IMG/VR virus record: IMGVR_UViG_3300025000_000005 | Location: 26,779 to 90,778 of that record | DNA length: 64,000 bases | Reading direction: 5' to 3' (one strand) | Source: a virus | Shown here: piece after piece, positions 8,138-17,948 of the stretch | Numbering within the stretch: the stretch's first letter is position 1 | How the letters are laid out: every line of letters begins with the position of its first letter | Notes under the pieces: generated by a model | The model's input: only the letters and a program-made list of their open reading frames with translations | Database searches by the model: none | Told to the model about the DNA's origin: nothing | Position numbers and translations under genes: made by a program

Positions 8138-10414
8138 TTATTCCGTAGGAGGCACAATAGCCGCCCGTTTTATTGTCATGACGCCGACCGTCACAGTACT
8201 GACGTTCCCTTCACCGTCTATTATCTCCGCCTCATGGTGGTATTGCCCGGGAATTAATTCCGTGTCATCAGGCGACAGAGCGATTGATATAACCAAAACC
8301 CCGCTATCGTTTGACAGTGTGATCCCGCCATCGGCATCCGAGCTTTTAGAAATCACCGGGGACGCTTTAACCGTCAATGCCGCCTGCCACCTCGCCGTAG
8401 TGGTTTCGGCATCCAGGTTTTCGGGAACGGTGATTCGTATTATCTTCGAATCCCCTTGATACATCTCGAAATTTTGGTTTTTTGCTGTCACAGCTATCCC
8501 TCCAATTATGGCTATTATCCGATCGATGTTGCCAGCAATGTCTACCACCCTATCAATGTTGCCAGTCAAATTGACAATTTGGAGAGCCGTGCCCCATACA
8601 GCAGATGTCCCGACCGAAACGATATGCCCAACGCCCGAAACACTTGATTGTGCGATCCGTATTGTTTCAGCAACGGCAAGTGCCTGCCCGGTCGCAGTGA
8701 CGGCAGTCGGTCCGGCGCGGATCGGTGTCCCGGAGGATGAGACCGAGGCCGTGGCCGATATAACCGTGTGACCTGATCCGGATGAAGATTGCTCTCCATC
8801 CGATTCGACGCTCCCAACAGCGGTCACATCGGTAGTGGATACGGCAATTTTAAGGCCAAATGTATCCATCACCGATATGGCCGATGCCCCGGTCAGGGCT
8901 TCTACGACTTTCAGCCCGTTTGACGCGATGTCGCCTACTATGCACAAAATTGACGTCGAGCCACCGAGGATCGCCGTTCCATTGGTGTCTATGGCACCGC
9001 TTGCTAATATCTCAGTAGTGCCACCATCTACTTTCGACCCCGTTGAGGATAAGGCTCCTACACATTGGACCGATGTTGAGCCGATTCGGATCGATATTCC
9101 GGACGACGCGATGGCCCCTGCCGCGACAATAGTGGTCGATCCTTCGGCAAAAGAATCCTCTTCGATTTTGACGCCAGTTGATTCAACGACACCGATTCCA
9201 GATATTGCGCTTTCTGCAACCGCTATTTTTGCTCCGGTTCCTGAACATGCACTGACAGATTCGACATTTACTTGCCCTACAGATAGCTTTTCGGCAGTGG
9301 CGGAGACGGACGCAATGCCAGAACTATTAGTATCGTTTACGGATAGTTTTAGTGAATCAGATAATATCGACCCGGTTGATGTAATGGATGTGCTTGATAG
9401 TCCTATCTTATCCCCGGAGCCCGTGACGCCGCCCGTGCCGGAAATGTCCGTGTCGCATTCTGATATTTTTAGTGTTTCCGCAACCGTTAATCCTATTGCG
9501 GAAATGTCCGTGCCTGATTCCCCTGCCTTTGATGCTGTTGCGGAAATCTGCCCGACTGCTGATATCGACGTTTCATCGCTGGAGTGCTTATCTCCAGAGG
9601 TAATTAATTCGCCAACGGCCTGAATGGATGTCTGGCCTTCAGCCGTCTCCCCGCCCCCAGCGCTCGGGAAGAAATAAACCGGCACTGAGCGGGGTTGAAC
9701 ATCGGCATATGGCTGTGAAAAATCGGCGGCTATGATATTAGAGGATAGCGCTGAAGGAAAAACTTTGACATAATCTAAGAGGCCTGAAGCATAACCGCCA
9801 AAAGCGTTACCAAGATAAAAAGATGCAGCGGCGGATTGGCCCGTGGTAAGTCCACCTGTATACGGTGTCGGATCTTGCACGCCGTCTTTATACAGCCGCC
9901 ACGTTGTGCCATCTCCGGTTACAGCAATAGTAAACCAAACGCCCTCGTTCGACCATGTTAAATTATTCCACCTATACCCACCGTTACAGTATACGTCGAT
10001 TGTTCGGGTGGCATATTGGGTGTTGTGGGTACAAAACAACCAAGGTGACCCATCGGAAAGAGCGTCAGCCCACTGGAAAAGTCCTTTATCGCCGGACACA
10101 GCAGCGGTCGTTTTCCATCGCATGATGACGGTTACACCGGCAAGAGTTTTCCCGGATACATCCGCCTTGGCATAATCGTTTGAACCATCGAAATATACGT
10201 TTTCGTTTGATCTGATGGGACCAACAAGGGAAAAGTTGATTAGTTGAGACCCATAATTATGGATTGACGCATTATCGGATGTCTCCCAACACGGAGACAG
10301 AACAAGAGGCGGCACAACGCCTATCTTTTCATAGTAATCACGTCCGGCATTACGTACAGCCTCATTTGGTCCCCACTGGCGGGGTTTATTTTTTGGAAAC
10401 GCTTTGATTATCAT
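8138..10414 (-). CDS. tail fibre / baseplate upper protein with LamG-like domain and 20-24-residue repeats
   Basis: The 758-residue protein has three parts. Residues about 60-235 look like a concanavalin/LamG jelly roll (YFDGSNDYAKA, WRLYKDGVQD, DYVKVFPSALSS), typical of glycan-binding fibres. Residues about 255-640 hold many degenerate repeats of the form T-x-I-x-A-x-G-x-V-x-S-x-G-x-K. The last 110 residues resemble the BppU N-terminal domain of baseplate upper proteins (YQGDSKIIRITVP then SPDDTELIPGQYHHEAEI). The same repeats occur in the protein at 26002-27525. It is likely a host-receptor-binding fibre. The start overlaps the upstream stop. Confidence 0.75.
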   Translation of the reverse strand: MIIKAFPKNKPRQWGPNEAVRNAGRDYYEKIGVVPPLVLSPCWETSDNASIHNYGSQLINFSLVGPIRSNENVYFDGSNDYAKADVSGKTLAGVTVIMRWKTTAAVSGDKGLFQWADALSDGSPWLFCTHNTQYATRTIDVYCNGGYRWNNLTWSNEGVWFTIAVTGDGTTWRLYKDGVQDPTPYTGGLTTGQSAAASFYLGNAFGGYASGLLDYVKVFPSALSSNIIAADFSQPYADVQPRSVPVYFFPSAGGGETAEGQTSIQAVGELITSGDKHSSDETSISAVGQISATASKAGESGTDISAIGLTVAETLKISECDTDISGTGGVTGSGDKIGLSSTSITSTGSILSDSLKLSVNDTNSSGIASVSATAEKLSVGQVNVESVSACSGTGAKIAVAESAISGIGVVESTGVKIEEDSFAEGSTTIVAAGAIASSGISIRIGSTSVQCVGALSSTGSKVDGGTTEILASGAIDTNGTAILGGSTSILCIVGDIASNGLKVVEALTGASAISVMDTFGLKIAVSTTDVTAVGSVESDGEQSSSGSGHTVISATASVSSSGTPIRAGPTAVTATGQALAVAETIRIAQSSVSGVGHIVSVGTSAVWGTALQIVNLTGNIDRVVDIAGNIDRIIAIIGGIAVTAKNQNFEMYQGDSKIIRITVPENLDAETTTARWQAALTVKASPVISKSSDADGGITLSNDSGVLVISIALSPDDTELIPGQYHHEAEIIDGEGNVSTVTVGVMTIKRAAIVPPTE

Positions 10415-10803
10415 TAGCTATCCGTTATCTTCAGCCCTTCCCATGAGCCGGAGAGGGTTATATCTTGAGCAGCAGAATTGCCATTGTAAACGCCTATTTC
10501 AGCGTAATTAAATTTCTCAAGCCGAACCGTGATTATTTTCGTTGTGCTCACGGTATAAGCAACGCTGTTCAAGTCAATAGCCTGATCACTGTCAGTTGTT
10601 CCGCCATCGGCGCTCACCCGGCATTTGATAGTTGCGTTACCGTCAGCAGCATTGCCGAACGCTATTGATAGCTGGATGTTCACATAATCAAAAAACGCAC
10701 CTGCACCCGCGCTGATAGGAGCCCATCCGGTGACGGTTTTAGCTGGCGTACTGTCATCAAAAGTAAGCGAGTTTCCGCTTGTATGATCAAGAGTAAATGC
10801 CAT
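10414..10803 (-). CDS. hypothetical virion-associated protein
   Basis: The 129-residue, beta-rich, Ser/Thr/Asn/Gly-rich protein is overlapped at both ends by neighbours in the fibre cassette. Segments such as SWEGLKITDS resemble small fibre or decoration proteins, but I recognise no named family. Its place directly before the fibre gene suggests a fibre partner or connector. Confidence 0.65.
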   Translation of the reverse strand: MAFTLDHTSGNSLTFDDSTPAKTVTGWAPISAGAGAFFDYVNIQLSIAFGNAADGNATIKCRVSADGGTTDSDQAIDLNSVAYTVSTTKIITVRLEKFNYAEIGVYNGNSAAQDITLSGSWEGLKITDS

Positions 10804-11126
10804 TATAGATTCCCCTCCACATGACTGACGACATCGGCAATGATCTCGTCGATTGACTGCTTGCCAGTTTTTGCCAGCACCGATGTCATATTGATGATGA
10901 AAAGCGAAACAATTTCTTGCGCCTTTCTGAGTAATTCAGCTTTCATCAGCGGATACCAATCAGATGAATCAGCCACCTCACGTTTACCGGAAAAGGAATC
11001 AGACCAAAGAACTTGCCCGGTTCCTGACTCTTCATTGTAATCGTCTGTTGCGATCTGGACGGAAGCAGAAAACGTGATCGTTCCGTTTGAGTATGACCAG
11101 TTAGGGCTCACTATTTTTATTTGCAT
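10803..11126 (-). CDS. hypothetical protein
   Basis: The 107-residue protein has a beta-rich first half (NWSYSNGTITFSASVQIATDD) and a helical second half ending in DEIIADVVSHVEGNL. Stop and next start overlap by one base, so it belongs to the same fibre operon. Function not recognised. Confidence 0.65.
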   Translation of the reverse strand: MQIKIVSPNWSYSNGTITFSASVQIATDDYNEESGTGQVLWSDSFSGKREVADSSDWYPLMKAELLRKAQEIVSLFIINMTSVLAKTGKQSIDEIIADVVSHVEGNL

Positions 11127-11335
11127 TTCATCTCTCCTATCTTCAATTCTCTATCCAAAAGATTCTCCAGCGCTTCCCACGCTTTTTTATTCTCTTTCAC
11201 CGCCCGATTCGCAATCCGTCCAGCCCGGTGAAAGAACGACATCACCATGGCCGTTTCGTCAATCGTCTTGACGAGATTTAGGATTTCATATTTTTTGGAG
11301 ATGTCCAAGCTTTTGCCACACTCCCAAATTTTCAA
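11117..11335 (-). CDS. small helical hypothetical protein
   Basis: The 72-residue, basic, predicted all-helical protein begins MKIWECGKSLDISKKYEI. It overlaps the next gene by 10 bp and is the first gene after an 8-bp-periodic array (11350-11381), so it may lead the fibre transcript. No family recognised. Confidence 0.6.
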   Translation of the reverse strand: MKIWECGKSLDISKKYEILNLVKTIDETAMVMSFFHRAGRIANRAVKENKKAWEALENLLDRELKIGEMKCK

Positions 11336-11349
11336 AGAACGGTTGTATA

Positions 11350-11381
11350 AAACTTTTTTTATTTATTACTTTAAATCTTTA
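11350..11381 (-). promoter_or_regulatory. TAAAGNNN array, 4 units
   Basis: Plus strand AAACTTTT TTTATTTA TTACTTTA AATCTTTA, in strict 8-bp phase. It sits between the stop of the 553-residue protein (11407) and the start of the fibre operon (11335). Confidence 0.55.
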
Positions 11382-11406
11382 TGCGAAGGCAAGCGGAAAT
11401 GCCGCT

Positions 11407-13068
11407 TTAAATGCCTGGCTTTATTTCTTCCGGAATCTCGGCATCCTGCATCTTTCGCCATTCGTCCGCAACAAGGCTTGATAATCCATCGGGAATATCG
11501 GCTATGTCGTTGAATTTCCAAACATCCCCCATTTTGTCTAACCGCCATGCCCATTCGGCGGCCTGAACCTTTGAGGCAATTCCCCTGCCGACAGCCCTAC
11601 CTGTTGGAAGATGGGTTACCGACCACTGAGATCCCCTACCATCCTCCTTATGCACTGCGAAAAGCTCACCATATCGCCACCCCGACACGGTTCTTTTCCC
11701 GCCGCCATCGGGATTAGCATCCCAAGCGGTTGAATACTCATGCTTTTTAAGCTTTATGTTTTTAAAAAAAGCTTCCAGGATCGGGCGGTTTTCGGATCGT
11801 TGCTTTTTTACTCGCTCATCATGCTCAACCGTTGCGGCAAGCTCTTTGCGTTCAGCCTCTTCTTTTTCGGCCTTGGCCTTTAATTCGCGCTTAAACGGAT
11901 CGAGAATATTTTTTTTGATTTCGGGAATCAGATTATCGAGTGCAAAAAAACGGCCATCACGAATATACCGGCCGATATCACCGAGATATCCTTTGGCCGC
12001 CGTATATCTCCCGTGTAAAACCCTGTTTTTTTGCGGGTCAACATAAGGGACATCGTGCATGGTATTGATAATCCCGGCGTATTTCTCGGCGGCTGCATAA
12101 AGATGAGCAGGCGCAATTTTTTTGAACACGGGAATGTTTTTGGAACTTCCGGATACTATGGCATCAACAATCGCATTTACCATTGCCGCATCGGGGGTGA
12201 CCCCACTGCCGATATCATAGCTCGGCACAGTCGCGATATCGACCTTATCGTTTTCATCCCACAAGGATGCTCTTCGGATAACATAGCCATAATACCCGAC
12301 CCCACGGGAAAGAATCAGCGCATTATATATTCCGGGCTTTATTTCCATTCGCCCCAGCTCAATGAAATTTTCCTTTTGCGCCCTTTCCGATAATCGATTT
12401 TCTGCGCGTTCTCGAAGGTCTTTTTTACCATCCTCCGTTTCGAACCATTCTATATCCTCTCGCAAACGGTCCTTTCTTTCACGGTCAAGTTTTGATCTCT
12501 TAGGCCATAGAGATTGCAGTTCGGACTTGAAGCCATCAACTATTTTTACGGACTCGGTATAGATTTCCAGCTTAGTCGGTTTTGGTGGGTCTGGAAGCTC
12601 TGGCATCGTCTCCAACTTATAGTCCAAAAGCCCTGCACCGATAAAAGCGCGTTTTATATCATCCACGCTCCCGGCATTTCGGATATCATCACGCCAATAA
12701 TAACCGGCAGACTCGGCAACCAACTGCATAGGCCCATCATCAACCGGAATATCCTCCGGCAGAAACCCCTCAACGAGATCAAAACTTAAAATCAAGTCCG
12801 GATTTGCCATCAAAAGCGCATTGTAAATGTCGGCCGGCGGTGAATTTTGAAGACTTACCGGTTTTCCGGTCATTCCTATAGCCCCAGCCGAGAAGAGCGC
12901 CTCAAGGCATCGCATGGCGCCCACGCTCCCCATGTCATCAACCGTAACAGGCGCCGGAACGTCCCACTGCGTTTCTTCGGTCCGGATAACGGCGTACCCG
13001 GCCGTAGTGGCCACGAAAAACCGGTATTCACTTTCGGGGTAAATAATATCGTCTTCTAAAAATTGCAT
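11407..13068 (-). CDS. large hypothetical protein of the Dar-like module
   Basis: The start at 13068 is chosen because the upstream stop TAA directly touches it (TAATATG). This gives 553 residues; a longer frame would run into the metallopeptidase gene. The protein has a charged coiled-coil middle (about 215-260 and 410-450). Its C-terminal domain (WRYGELFAVHKEDG, SVTHLPTGRAVGRGI, AAEWAWRLDKMGDVW) looks like a small alpha/beta module. It is adjacent to a metallopeptidase and a DarA-like protein, which suggests a virion-internal protein in the same set, as P1 packages several Ddr proteins. Family not recognised. Confidence 0.65.
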   Translation of the reverse strand: MQFLEDDIIYPESEYRFFVATTAGYAVIRTEETQWDVPAPVTVDDMGSVGAMRCLEALFSAGAIGMTGKPVSLQNSPPADIYNALLMANPDLILSFDLVEGFLPEDIPVDDGPMQLVAESAGYYWRDDIRNAGSVDDIKRAFIGAGLLDYKLETMPELPDPPKPTKLEIYTESVKIVDGFKSELQSLWPKRSKLDRERKDRLREDIEWFETEDGKKDLRERAENRLSERAQKENFIELGRMEIKPGIYNALILSRGVGYYGYVIRRASLWDENDKVDIATVPSYDIGSGVTPDAAMVNAIVDAIVSGSSKNIPVFKKIAPAHLYAAAEKYAGIINTMHDVPYVDPQKNRVLHGRYTAAKGYLGDIGRYIRDGRFFALDNLIPEIKKNILDPFKRELKAKAEKEEAERKELAATVEHDERVKKQRSENRPILEAFFKNIKLKKHEYSTAWDANPDGGGKRTVSGWRYGELFAVHKEDGRGSQWSVTHLPTGRAVGRGIASKVQAAEWAWRLDKMGDVWKFNDIADIPDGLSSLVADEWRKMQDAEIPEEIKPGI

Positions 13069-13069
13069 A

Positions 13070-14890
13070 TTACGCCGCATTCGCCTCCGCACGGGGAAGA
13101 AGGGTTGTGTCAATTTCGGGAACTCCGCCCTTTTGGGCTTTGTCGATAAAATGATCCTGCAACATTGAGCGCTCTTCGATGTATTGGCGAATGCCATGCG
13201 CCCACTGAATAGCGGTATCTCTACCATACTGATTATACGAAAAAACAAGCATATACAGCCCCATGCGTAATTCTTTTTGGGACGTGAAAAGCGTTACGAA
13301 AGCCCCGTCAAGTATCACCTGAAACCGGTTATCAGCCCCGAGGCTCGGCTTTGATTTCCAGGAAGATACGGCAATGATGGTTCCAGCTATCTTCTGCTCA
13401 ATATCAGCACTCTTTTTCTCAAGCACGGAATAAAAGGCCTCGCTCAATTTCGCCTTTTGTTTTTCATTCTCGATCATCGATTCCTGCTTTGCCAGGACCT
13501 CTTTTTCGACGGTCCCAAGTGGAGCCTTCATGATTCCGAGTATGAGCTGAAAAAGCTCAGAGTCTTTCTCGTAAAGGAAAGCCATTCCGTCCGCGGTCGC
13601 AAACTGCTGCATGCCCATGCTGCACACCTCGGTAACGCCAGAGGAATACCGCTTCCCAACATAGGGATGGAAGAAGTCATCTTCAAAGGCGACCTCTCCA
13701 CCACGGTAAGCCTTATTGCCGGTAAGCCGACTCAATTTTACCGGAGGCGCCATCCTCCCGCCCGTCCTTTTATCGAGATATTGATTCGTTGCCGACTTAA
13801 CCCTGGCATTATTTTCAAGTATGTGGCCCATTTCGTGAAATAGTGTCGTTTTCGAAAAGTTCCCGTCCAGGTAGATGGTCCCGGTATCCGAGTTGGCGCA
13901 TGCCCTGCGATGCCCCTTCGTGACGATATTCACTTTCGGTGCCCGGCCGCCGACCAGCCTATAGAACTCGGCCATGTCTTTTTTTAGGGTCTCGACCGGA
14001 TATCTGATCTTTTTCAGCCTTGCCTTTGAGCTGGCCGTAATTTCCTGGCTATTCGCCCATGCTTCGGCCTGATCGGCTGTCACGGGAGATGCTGAAAGCA
14101 CGGTCGCCATTACGGCATCCTTAAATTCTGCCTTTTCGGCGTCGCTTTTTTCTTTCAGGGCTACAAGGCGCTCTTCCAGCGGCGCCACCTTTTCACGCAC
14201 CGAAGCGTTAATTCCGGCTTGAAGGTCATAAAGCTTTTCGAGGAAGGCCTCCATTTTTGGTTTCAGATCCCTCGTTTCCGCCTCTCTCCACGCCCTCAAC
14301 TCTCTAAGCTTTTCTGTATAATTTTCAGATCCAATAGTGATACCAACCGAACGTTCCAAATCGCTGACCTTTTTTCTGTAATCAATCTCGATCGATGTCA
14401 ACTTGGTGTTCACCTGCTCATAATCCGAGTTTTCCCTCAACGCATCAGCCGTCTTGTTGAGCGCCTCTTGGTGCTTGGCGTAAATCTCCTTAATTTCGAT
14501 AGAAACGGATTCCATTTCCGCCCGACTTTTTGACTGCAAAATCTTATCGGCACCTTCAATGATTTTCCCTGATTCAAGAAAATGGTCAAAAGTTAATGAG
14601 CCCATAGACGCCTTCGGACTCAATTCCGATATTTCCCTCAAAACATCTTCACGCTCAACCCCGACAGCTCGATAGGAATTCCCGCCGCGATTGCCTATCG
14701 GAATAAGTAGTTCCCACCGTTCAAGGGGATCATCTGTCGCGCGGGCTTTTTCGAGATGGTCCAATATTGATTTGCCCTCGTTGTAGTGGCTCACCCATGA
14801 ATCATAGCCGATACCGATATAAGAGCTAAATACGAGTGCCAATGACTCAAAGGACTGCGCTTCTCTCACCCTGTCGGCAACCGTCACCAT
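13070..14890 (-). CDS. zincin-type metallopeptidase of the Dar-like module
   Basis: The 606-residue protein has a coiled-coil first half (about residues 110-270) and a gluzincin-like catalytic core. The HExxH motif is in TTLFHEMGHILEN near residue 350. A possible third ligand, Glu, is in SSGVTEVCSMGMQQ near residue 420. A CANSDTGTIYLDGNFS strand precedes the zinc helix, as in other zincins. It lies between the 553-residue protein and a 109-residue protein with near-zero spacing. It could process or be packaged with the DarA-like proteins, or act after injection. The motif supports a zinc protease; the substrate is unknown. Confidence 0.75.
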   Translation of the reverse strand: MVTVADRVREAQSFESLALVFSSYIGIGYDSWVSHYNEGKSILDHLEKARATDDPLERWELLIPIGNRGGNSYRAVGVEREDVLREISELSPKASMGSLTFDHFLESGKIIEGADKILQSKSRAEMESVSIEIKEIYAKHQEALNKTADALRENSDYEQVNTKLTSIEIDYRKKVSDLERSVGITIGSENYTEKLRELRAWREAETRDLKPKMEAFLEKLYDLQAGINASVREKVAPLEERLVALKEKSDAEKAEFKDAVMATVLSASPVTADQAEAWANSQEITASSKARLKKIRYPVETLKKDMAEFYRLVGGRAPKVNIVTKGHRRACANSDTGTIYLDGNFSKTTLFHEMGHILENNARVKSATNQYLDKRTGGRMAPPVKLSRLTGNKAYRGGEVAFEDDFFHPYVGKRYSSGVTEVCSMGMQQFATADGMAFLYEKDSELFQLILGIMKAPLGTVEKEVLAKQESMIENEKQKAKLSEAFYSVLEKKSADIEQKIAGTIIAVSSWKSKPSLGADNRFQVILDGAFVTLFTSQKELRMGLYMLVFSYNQYGRDTAIQWAHGIRQYIEERSMLQDHFIDKAQKGGVPEIDTTLLPRAEANAA

Positions 14891-14891
14891 A

Positions 14892-15221
14892 TTAAAGGCC
14901 CTCTATACGCTTTTCGATATACCGGATAGTGGGCGGCTTCACAGGCTCAACATCCTTGATCTCATCCACAATTTCCTTCAGGATGCTCAAAAATCGAATC
15001 GGTGTTTCATCGTCAAATTTCCCGGAGATAAGATCCTTCAACTTCTGGTTTTCATCCCCGGCTCCGGTGTCCAGCTTCTCATCAAGCTGCTTTAAAAGCT
15101 CTCCGATCTCGCGCCGAACCGCGTTTTTCTCTTTAAAACTGAGCGTCCCGGCTTCCAGCTCGCTCAGTTTTGCGCCGATCTGCTTCCGGATCTGGTTTCT
15201 TTCCTTGAATGATAAGGCCAT
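14892..15221 (-). CDS. small coiled-coil protein with an internal duplication
   Basis: The 109-residue helical protein contains the same motif twice in its first 45 residues: LSFKERNQIRKQIGAKLSEL and LSFKEKNAVRREIGELLKQL. This helix-turn unit is likely a short oligomerisation or targeting module. Its C-terminus is extended and basic (KPPTIRYIEKRIEGL). The next gene starts two bases after its stop. Function unknown; tight coupling to the metallopeptidase suggests a partner or chaperone. Confidence 0.65.
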   Translation of the reverse strand: MALSFKERNQIRKQIGAKLSELEAGTLSFKEKNAVRREIGELLKQLDEKLDTGAGDENQKLKDLISGKFDDETPIRFLSILKEIVDEIKDVEPVKPPTIRYIEKRIEGL

Positions 15222-15235
15222 GGTGCGATTCTCCT

Positions 15236-17947
15236 TTAAGCCGCGGCTTTCTTGGTCAGTGCGGTTGCGTAAGCGTCAACTTTTTCCATCAGGTCGGCGT
15301 ATTGATCTTCCGGAAGGTCAAAGACTTGTTCAATCACATCGGCAAGGGCGCCCGGTGTCAAGTGATCGTATTTCCCGGAAAGGACGTCATTGGCCACGGT
15401 TACCGCCGCGAGTTCTTGCGGTTCGACAGACGGGGAGGGTTCGGGTTCGTTCTGGTCGGGTACCGGGGTTGGTTCCGGTTCTATTACCGGTTCGGGTTCT
15501 GGCTCGTTTTGCTCGGCAGGCGGGACGATTGGTTCCGGTTCAGGCGCGGGCTCTGGCTCAGGCACAGAAGCGGACTTTTCTTGAAGGTATTGAGCATAAT
15601 CCATGCCGGTTTTGGTTAATGATTTCTCGGTCAAAAAGGCGCCGTCATCAGTCGTAAAAAAACGCTCACCGTCGCGCATAACTACCTTGCGGCCAGCGCT
15701 GATTTCCGACTCGACCTTTCCCTTTATGGTCATGACAACGCCATCAAATCTTCGTTGAGAGTTGAGGTTGACCAGGGTCTTCTCTTTTCGCATCGGGTCC
15801 ATGCCGTCTGTAAATCCGTTCACGTTTTCGAATTCCTTTCGAGCCTCATCTGCACGCGACTTCCCTTCCGCATCTCGCACCGCCTGCTCTTTCCTCGACT
15901 TACTATTGGCAGTATCGACCTCTATCATCCTGTCTATCTGATCGACGGGAATAAGTTCAGTAAACCCAAGCTCCATCCAGCTCGACTTTACACCGTAAGC
16001 CCACTTCCCGCCGTCAAACTCGAAAGACGAAATCGTCCTGGTACCATCGGGGTATGCCTCCCACGAAAACCCTATGTCGTATTTTTGCTCGGGCTTTTGC
16101 GGTTCTTCGACGCTCTTATTGGGAGGTTCTTCCCCCTCGACCCAACCCTTATCAAACCCCTGACTCAAAAGATTCTTAGAGAACGTGTTCGCCCAGCTTC
16201 TTTCCGGCCGGCCAACCTTGGTGCGCCGGACCTCCCCAAGCGGACCGCGATAGGCAATACCGCTCAACCGAAGGCGCCCGGTATCAGCGCTGGTCGTAAA
16301 AACCATTTCCGAGTCGGTCACAAGGTCGCCGTTCATTTCAATGTATTGCGTAAAATAAATCACCCGTTGTCCGTCCGGGCCTTCATCACGCGCTTCTATG
16401 ACAAGATCAGTATAAGATCCGCTCTTGACCTTCCGGTGGAAATCCCCATCCATTACCGAGGCTTCATACCCGAGGCTATAGAGAAGCTTCGCGGCGCGTT
16501 GGGCGGGCATACCATCGGTTTGATCTGCTGGCGGCAAGACGGGAACGATAGGGGCTTTCCCCTCTTCTTTTGGCATTGTTTCATCGGCCTTTTTCTCCTC
16601 GGCAGGCAACGCGGCCATGATGGATTCCTTCACAGCCTCAACCGTCACATTCAGCGACCCACCAGGAGTGTGCGGATCTCCATTTACCTGAACCACGCCG
16701 CCGCCAGAAACATGCAACCGAAGCTCGGTGCCATTAATGGTAAGGGTCGTCTTTTCCCACTCGCCAAGCCTGTTTTTATCTGGTTCCCATGTGCCCAGGA
16801 CTCCCCCGAGATCTTTCACAACGGCATCGATGTTGGCCTTGCCTTCAGAGATACGGCTTTCAACTGGCAAGGGGTCAGGCTTCGTAACCTCAGTCGATGC
16901 CGCCGTTTCATCTTCGGCCGGACCTTCATCGGCAGGCAATGGATCTGTCAGCACGATTCTGTTTTCAGCCTTCAATTGGTCCACATATTTATCCCATTCG
17001 GCCTGTGTGATCTCGCCCTTGTCCAGCAACTCGGCCATAATCCCGGCCTGTTCAAGGTCCTGGAGGCGTAACCCCGGGACGCGCTCTGCCCCCAATGCTA
17101 CTCGGCGATTGTATTCTGACACCTTGCTGTCACTGGCGGCCTGCTCATCCCTCCTAATTTTCAAAGCGTCAATCTCAGCCCGCAAATCGGCATTGCTCTG
17201 TTTTACTTTTTCCAGCCTCGCCGAAGCGTCTTTGATATCCGCATCAACACTACCGGACCGTTCGGTAAGCGCCGATACCTCATCCAAAATGGATAGCCGT
17301 TGAGCCTCAAGGGCATCAATATTTTGCGTCACCTCTGCCAATTCCGCCTTTTGCGCCGCAACGTCCCCTTGGCCTTTCTGAAACGCCTCGGAATTCTTAG
17401 CCGCGAGTTGCATCAGCCGGATACATGTCTGCTCCAAAGAGACGTCCTTCCCGGATTCAGGGGAAACGACATGCGTGATATCCTTTTTGTTCAGCTTCCA
17501 GGCAAAGGCAACGATGGTATCGTCCGGCAAGATCTTCTTGTCGTTTCCGCCCGGGGCATGGAAGAGGATGCTGATCACCTGCCCGTCTGACAGCGGTATC
17601 TGGACCGTAACCGTTGCGAACAAACCGGACTTTCGAGGCGTACCGATAACAGGCGCCGCCGCAACAATCCCGGATTCGCCATGCTTATTGAGGGATTTCA
17701 CCAGGGCAAGCATTTTCGCCTCGGTATTGGCAAACCGCTTTACCCGGACCGACTCGACTATGATATCCTCACCGGCATTCCATGCATCATCAATATCGGA
17801 AAAGGACGCCGATTCGCACAACAGGCGGGCATCCTCCGGATCAGCCGACAACCCGTAATAGATGGTATTCATCTCCTGGTCCGAATACCCTTTTGCAAAG
17901 AAATCGACTCCGGTCAGTATACGGACACCATCATGTAGGGGATTCAT
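15236..17947 (-). CDS. darA: DarA-like protein (defence-against-restriction family)
   Basis: The start at 17947 follows a good AGGAGG site and gives 903 residues. Residues about 90-185 match what I know of the DarA N-terminal domain in P1-like phages: PLSDGQVISILFHAPG, then LNKKDITHVVSPESGKDVSL, then RLMQLAAKNSEAFQ. A coiled coil follows (about 195-290). Later come further alpha/beta segments and a long Glu-Pro linker of repeated EPEP near residues 790-840, then a helical C-terminus. In P1, DarA is packaged in the head and needed for DarB incorporation. The role here is inferred from that family. It lies about 9 kb away from the DarB-like gene in the direction of transcription. Confidence 0.7.
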   Translation of the reverse strand: MNPLHDGVRILTGVDFFAKGYSDQEMNTIYYGLSADPEDARLLCESASFSDIDDAWNAGEDIIVESVRVKRFANTEAKMLALVKSLNKHGESGIVAAAPVIGTPRKSGLFATVTVQIPLSDGQVISILFHAPGGNDKKILPDDTIVAFAWKLNKKDITHVVSPESGKDVSLEQTCIRLMQLAAKNSEAFQKGQGDVAAQKAELAEVTQNIDALEAQRLSILDEVSALTERSGSVDADIKDASARLEKVKQSNADLRAEIDALKIRRDEQAASDSKVSEYNRRVALGAERVPGLRLQDLEQAGIMAELLDKGEITQAEWDKYVDQLKAENRIVLTDPLPADEGPAEDETAASTEVTKPDPLPVESRISEGKANIDAVVKDLGGVLGTWEPDKNRLGEWEKTTLTINGTELRLHVSGGGVVQVNGDPHTPGGSLNVTVEAVKESIMAALPAEEKKADETMPKEEGKAPIVPVLPPADQTDGMPAQRAAKLLYSLGYEASVMDGDFHRKVKSGSYTDLVIEARDEGPDGQRVIYFTQYIEMNGDLVTDSEMVFTTSADTGRLRLSGIAYRGPLGEVRRTKVGRPERSWANTFSKNLLSQGFDKGWVEGEEPPNKSVEEPQKPEQKYDIGFSWEAYPDGTRTISSFEFDGGKWAYGVKSSWMELGFTELIPVDQIDRMIEVDTANSKSRKEQAVRDAEGKSRADEARKEFENVNGFTDGMDPMRKEKTLVNLNSQRRFDGVVMTIKGKVESEISAGRKVVMRDGERFFTTDDGAFLTEKSLTKTGMDYAQYLQEKSASVPEPEPAPEPEPIVPPAEQNEPEPEPVIEPEPTPVPDQNEPEPSPSVEPQELAAVTVANDVLSGKYDHLTPGALADVIEQVFDLPEDQYADLMEKVDAYATALTKKAAA

Positions 17948-17948
17948 A

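Noticed and set aside
13069-13248. A longer N-terminus for the 553-residue protein
   Set aside because: It would be read through the end of the metallopeptidase gene in another frame. The TAATATG junction gives a better start at 13068.
15755-17071. A 438-codon plus-strand frame opposite the DarA-like gene
   Set aside because: It is opposite a strongly supported gene, has no ribosome site, and its residues look random.
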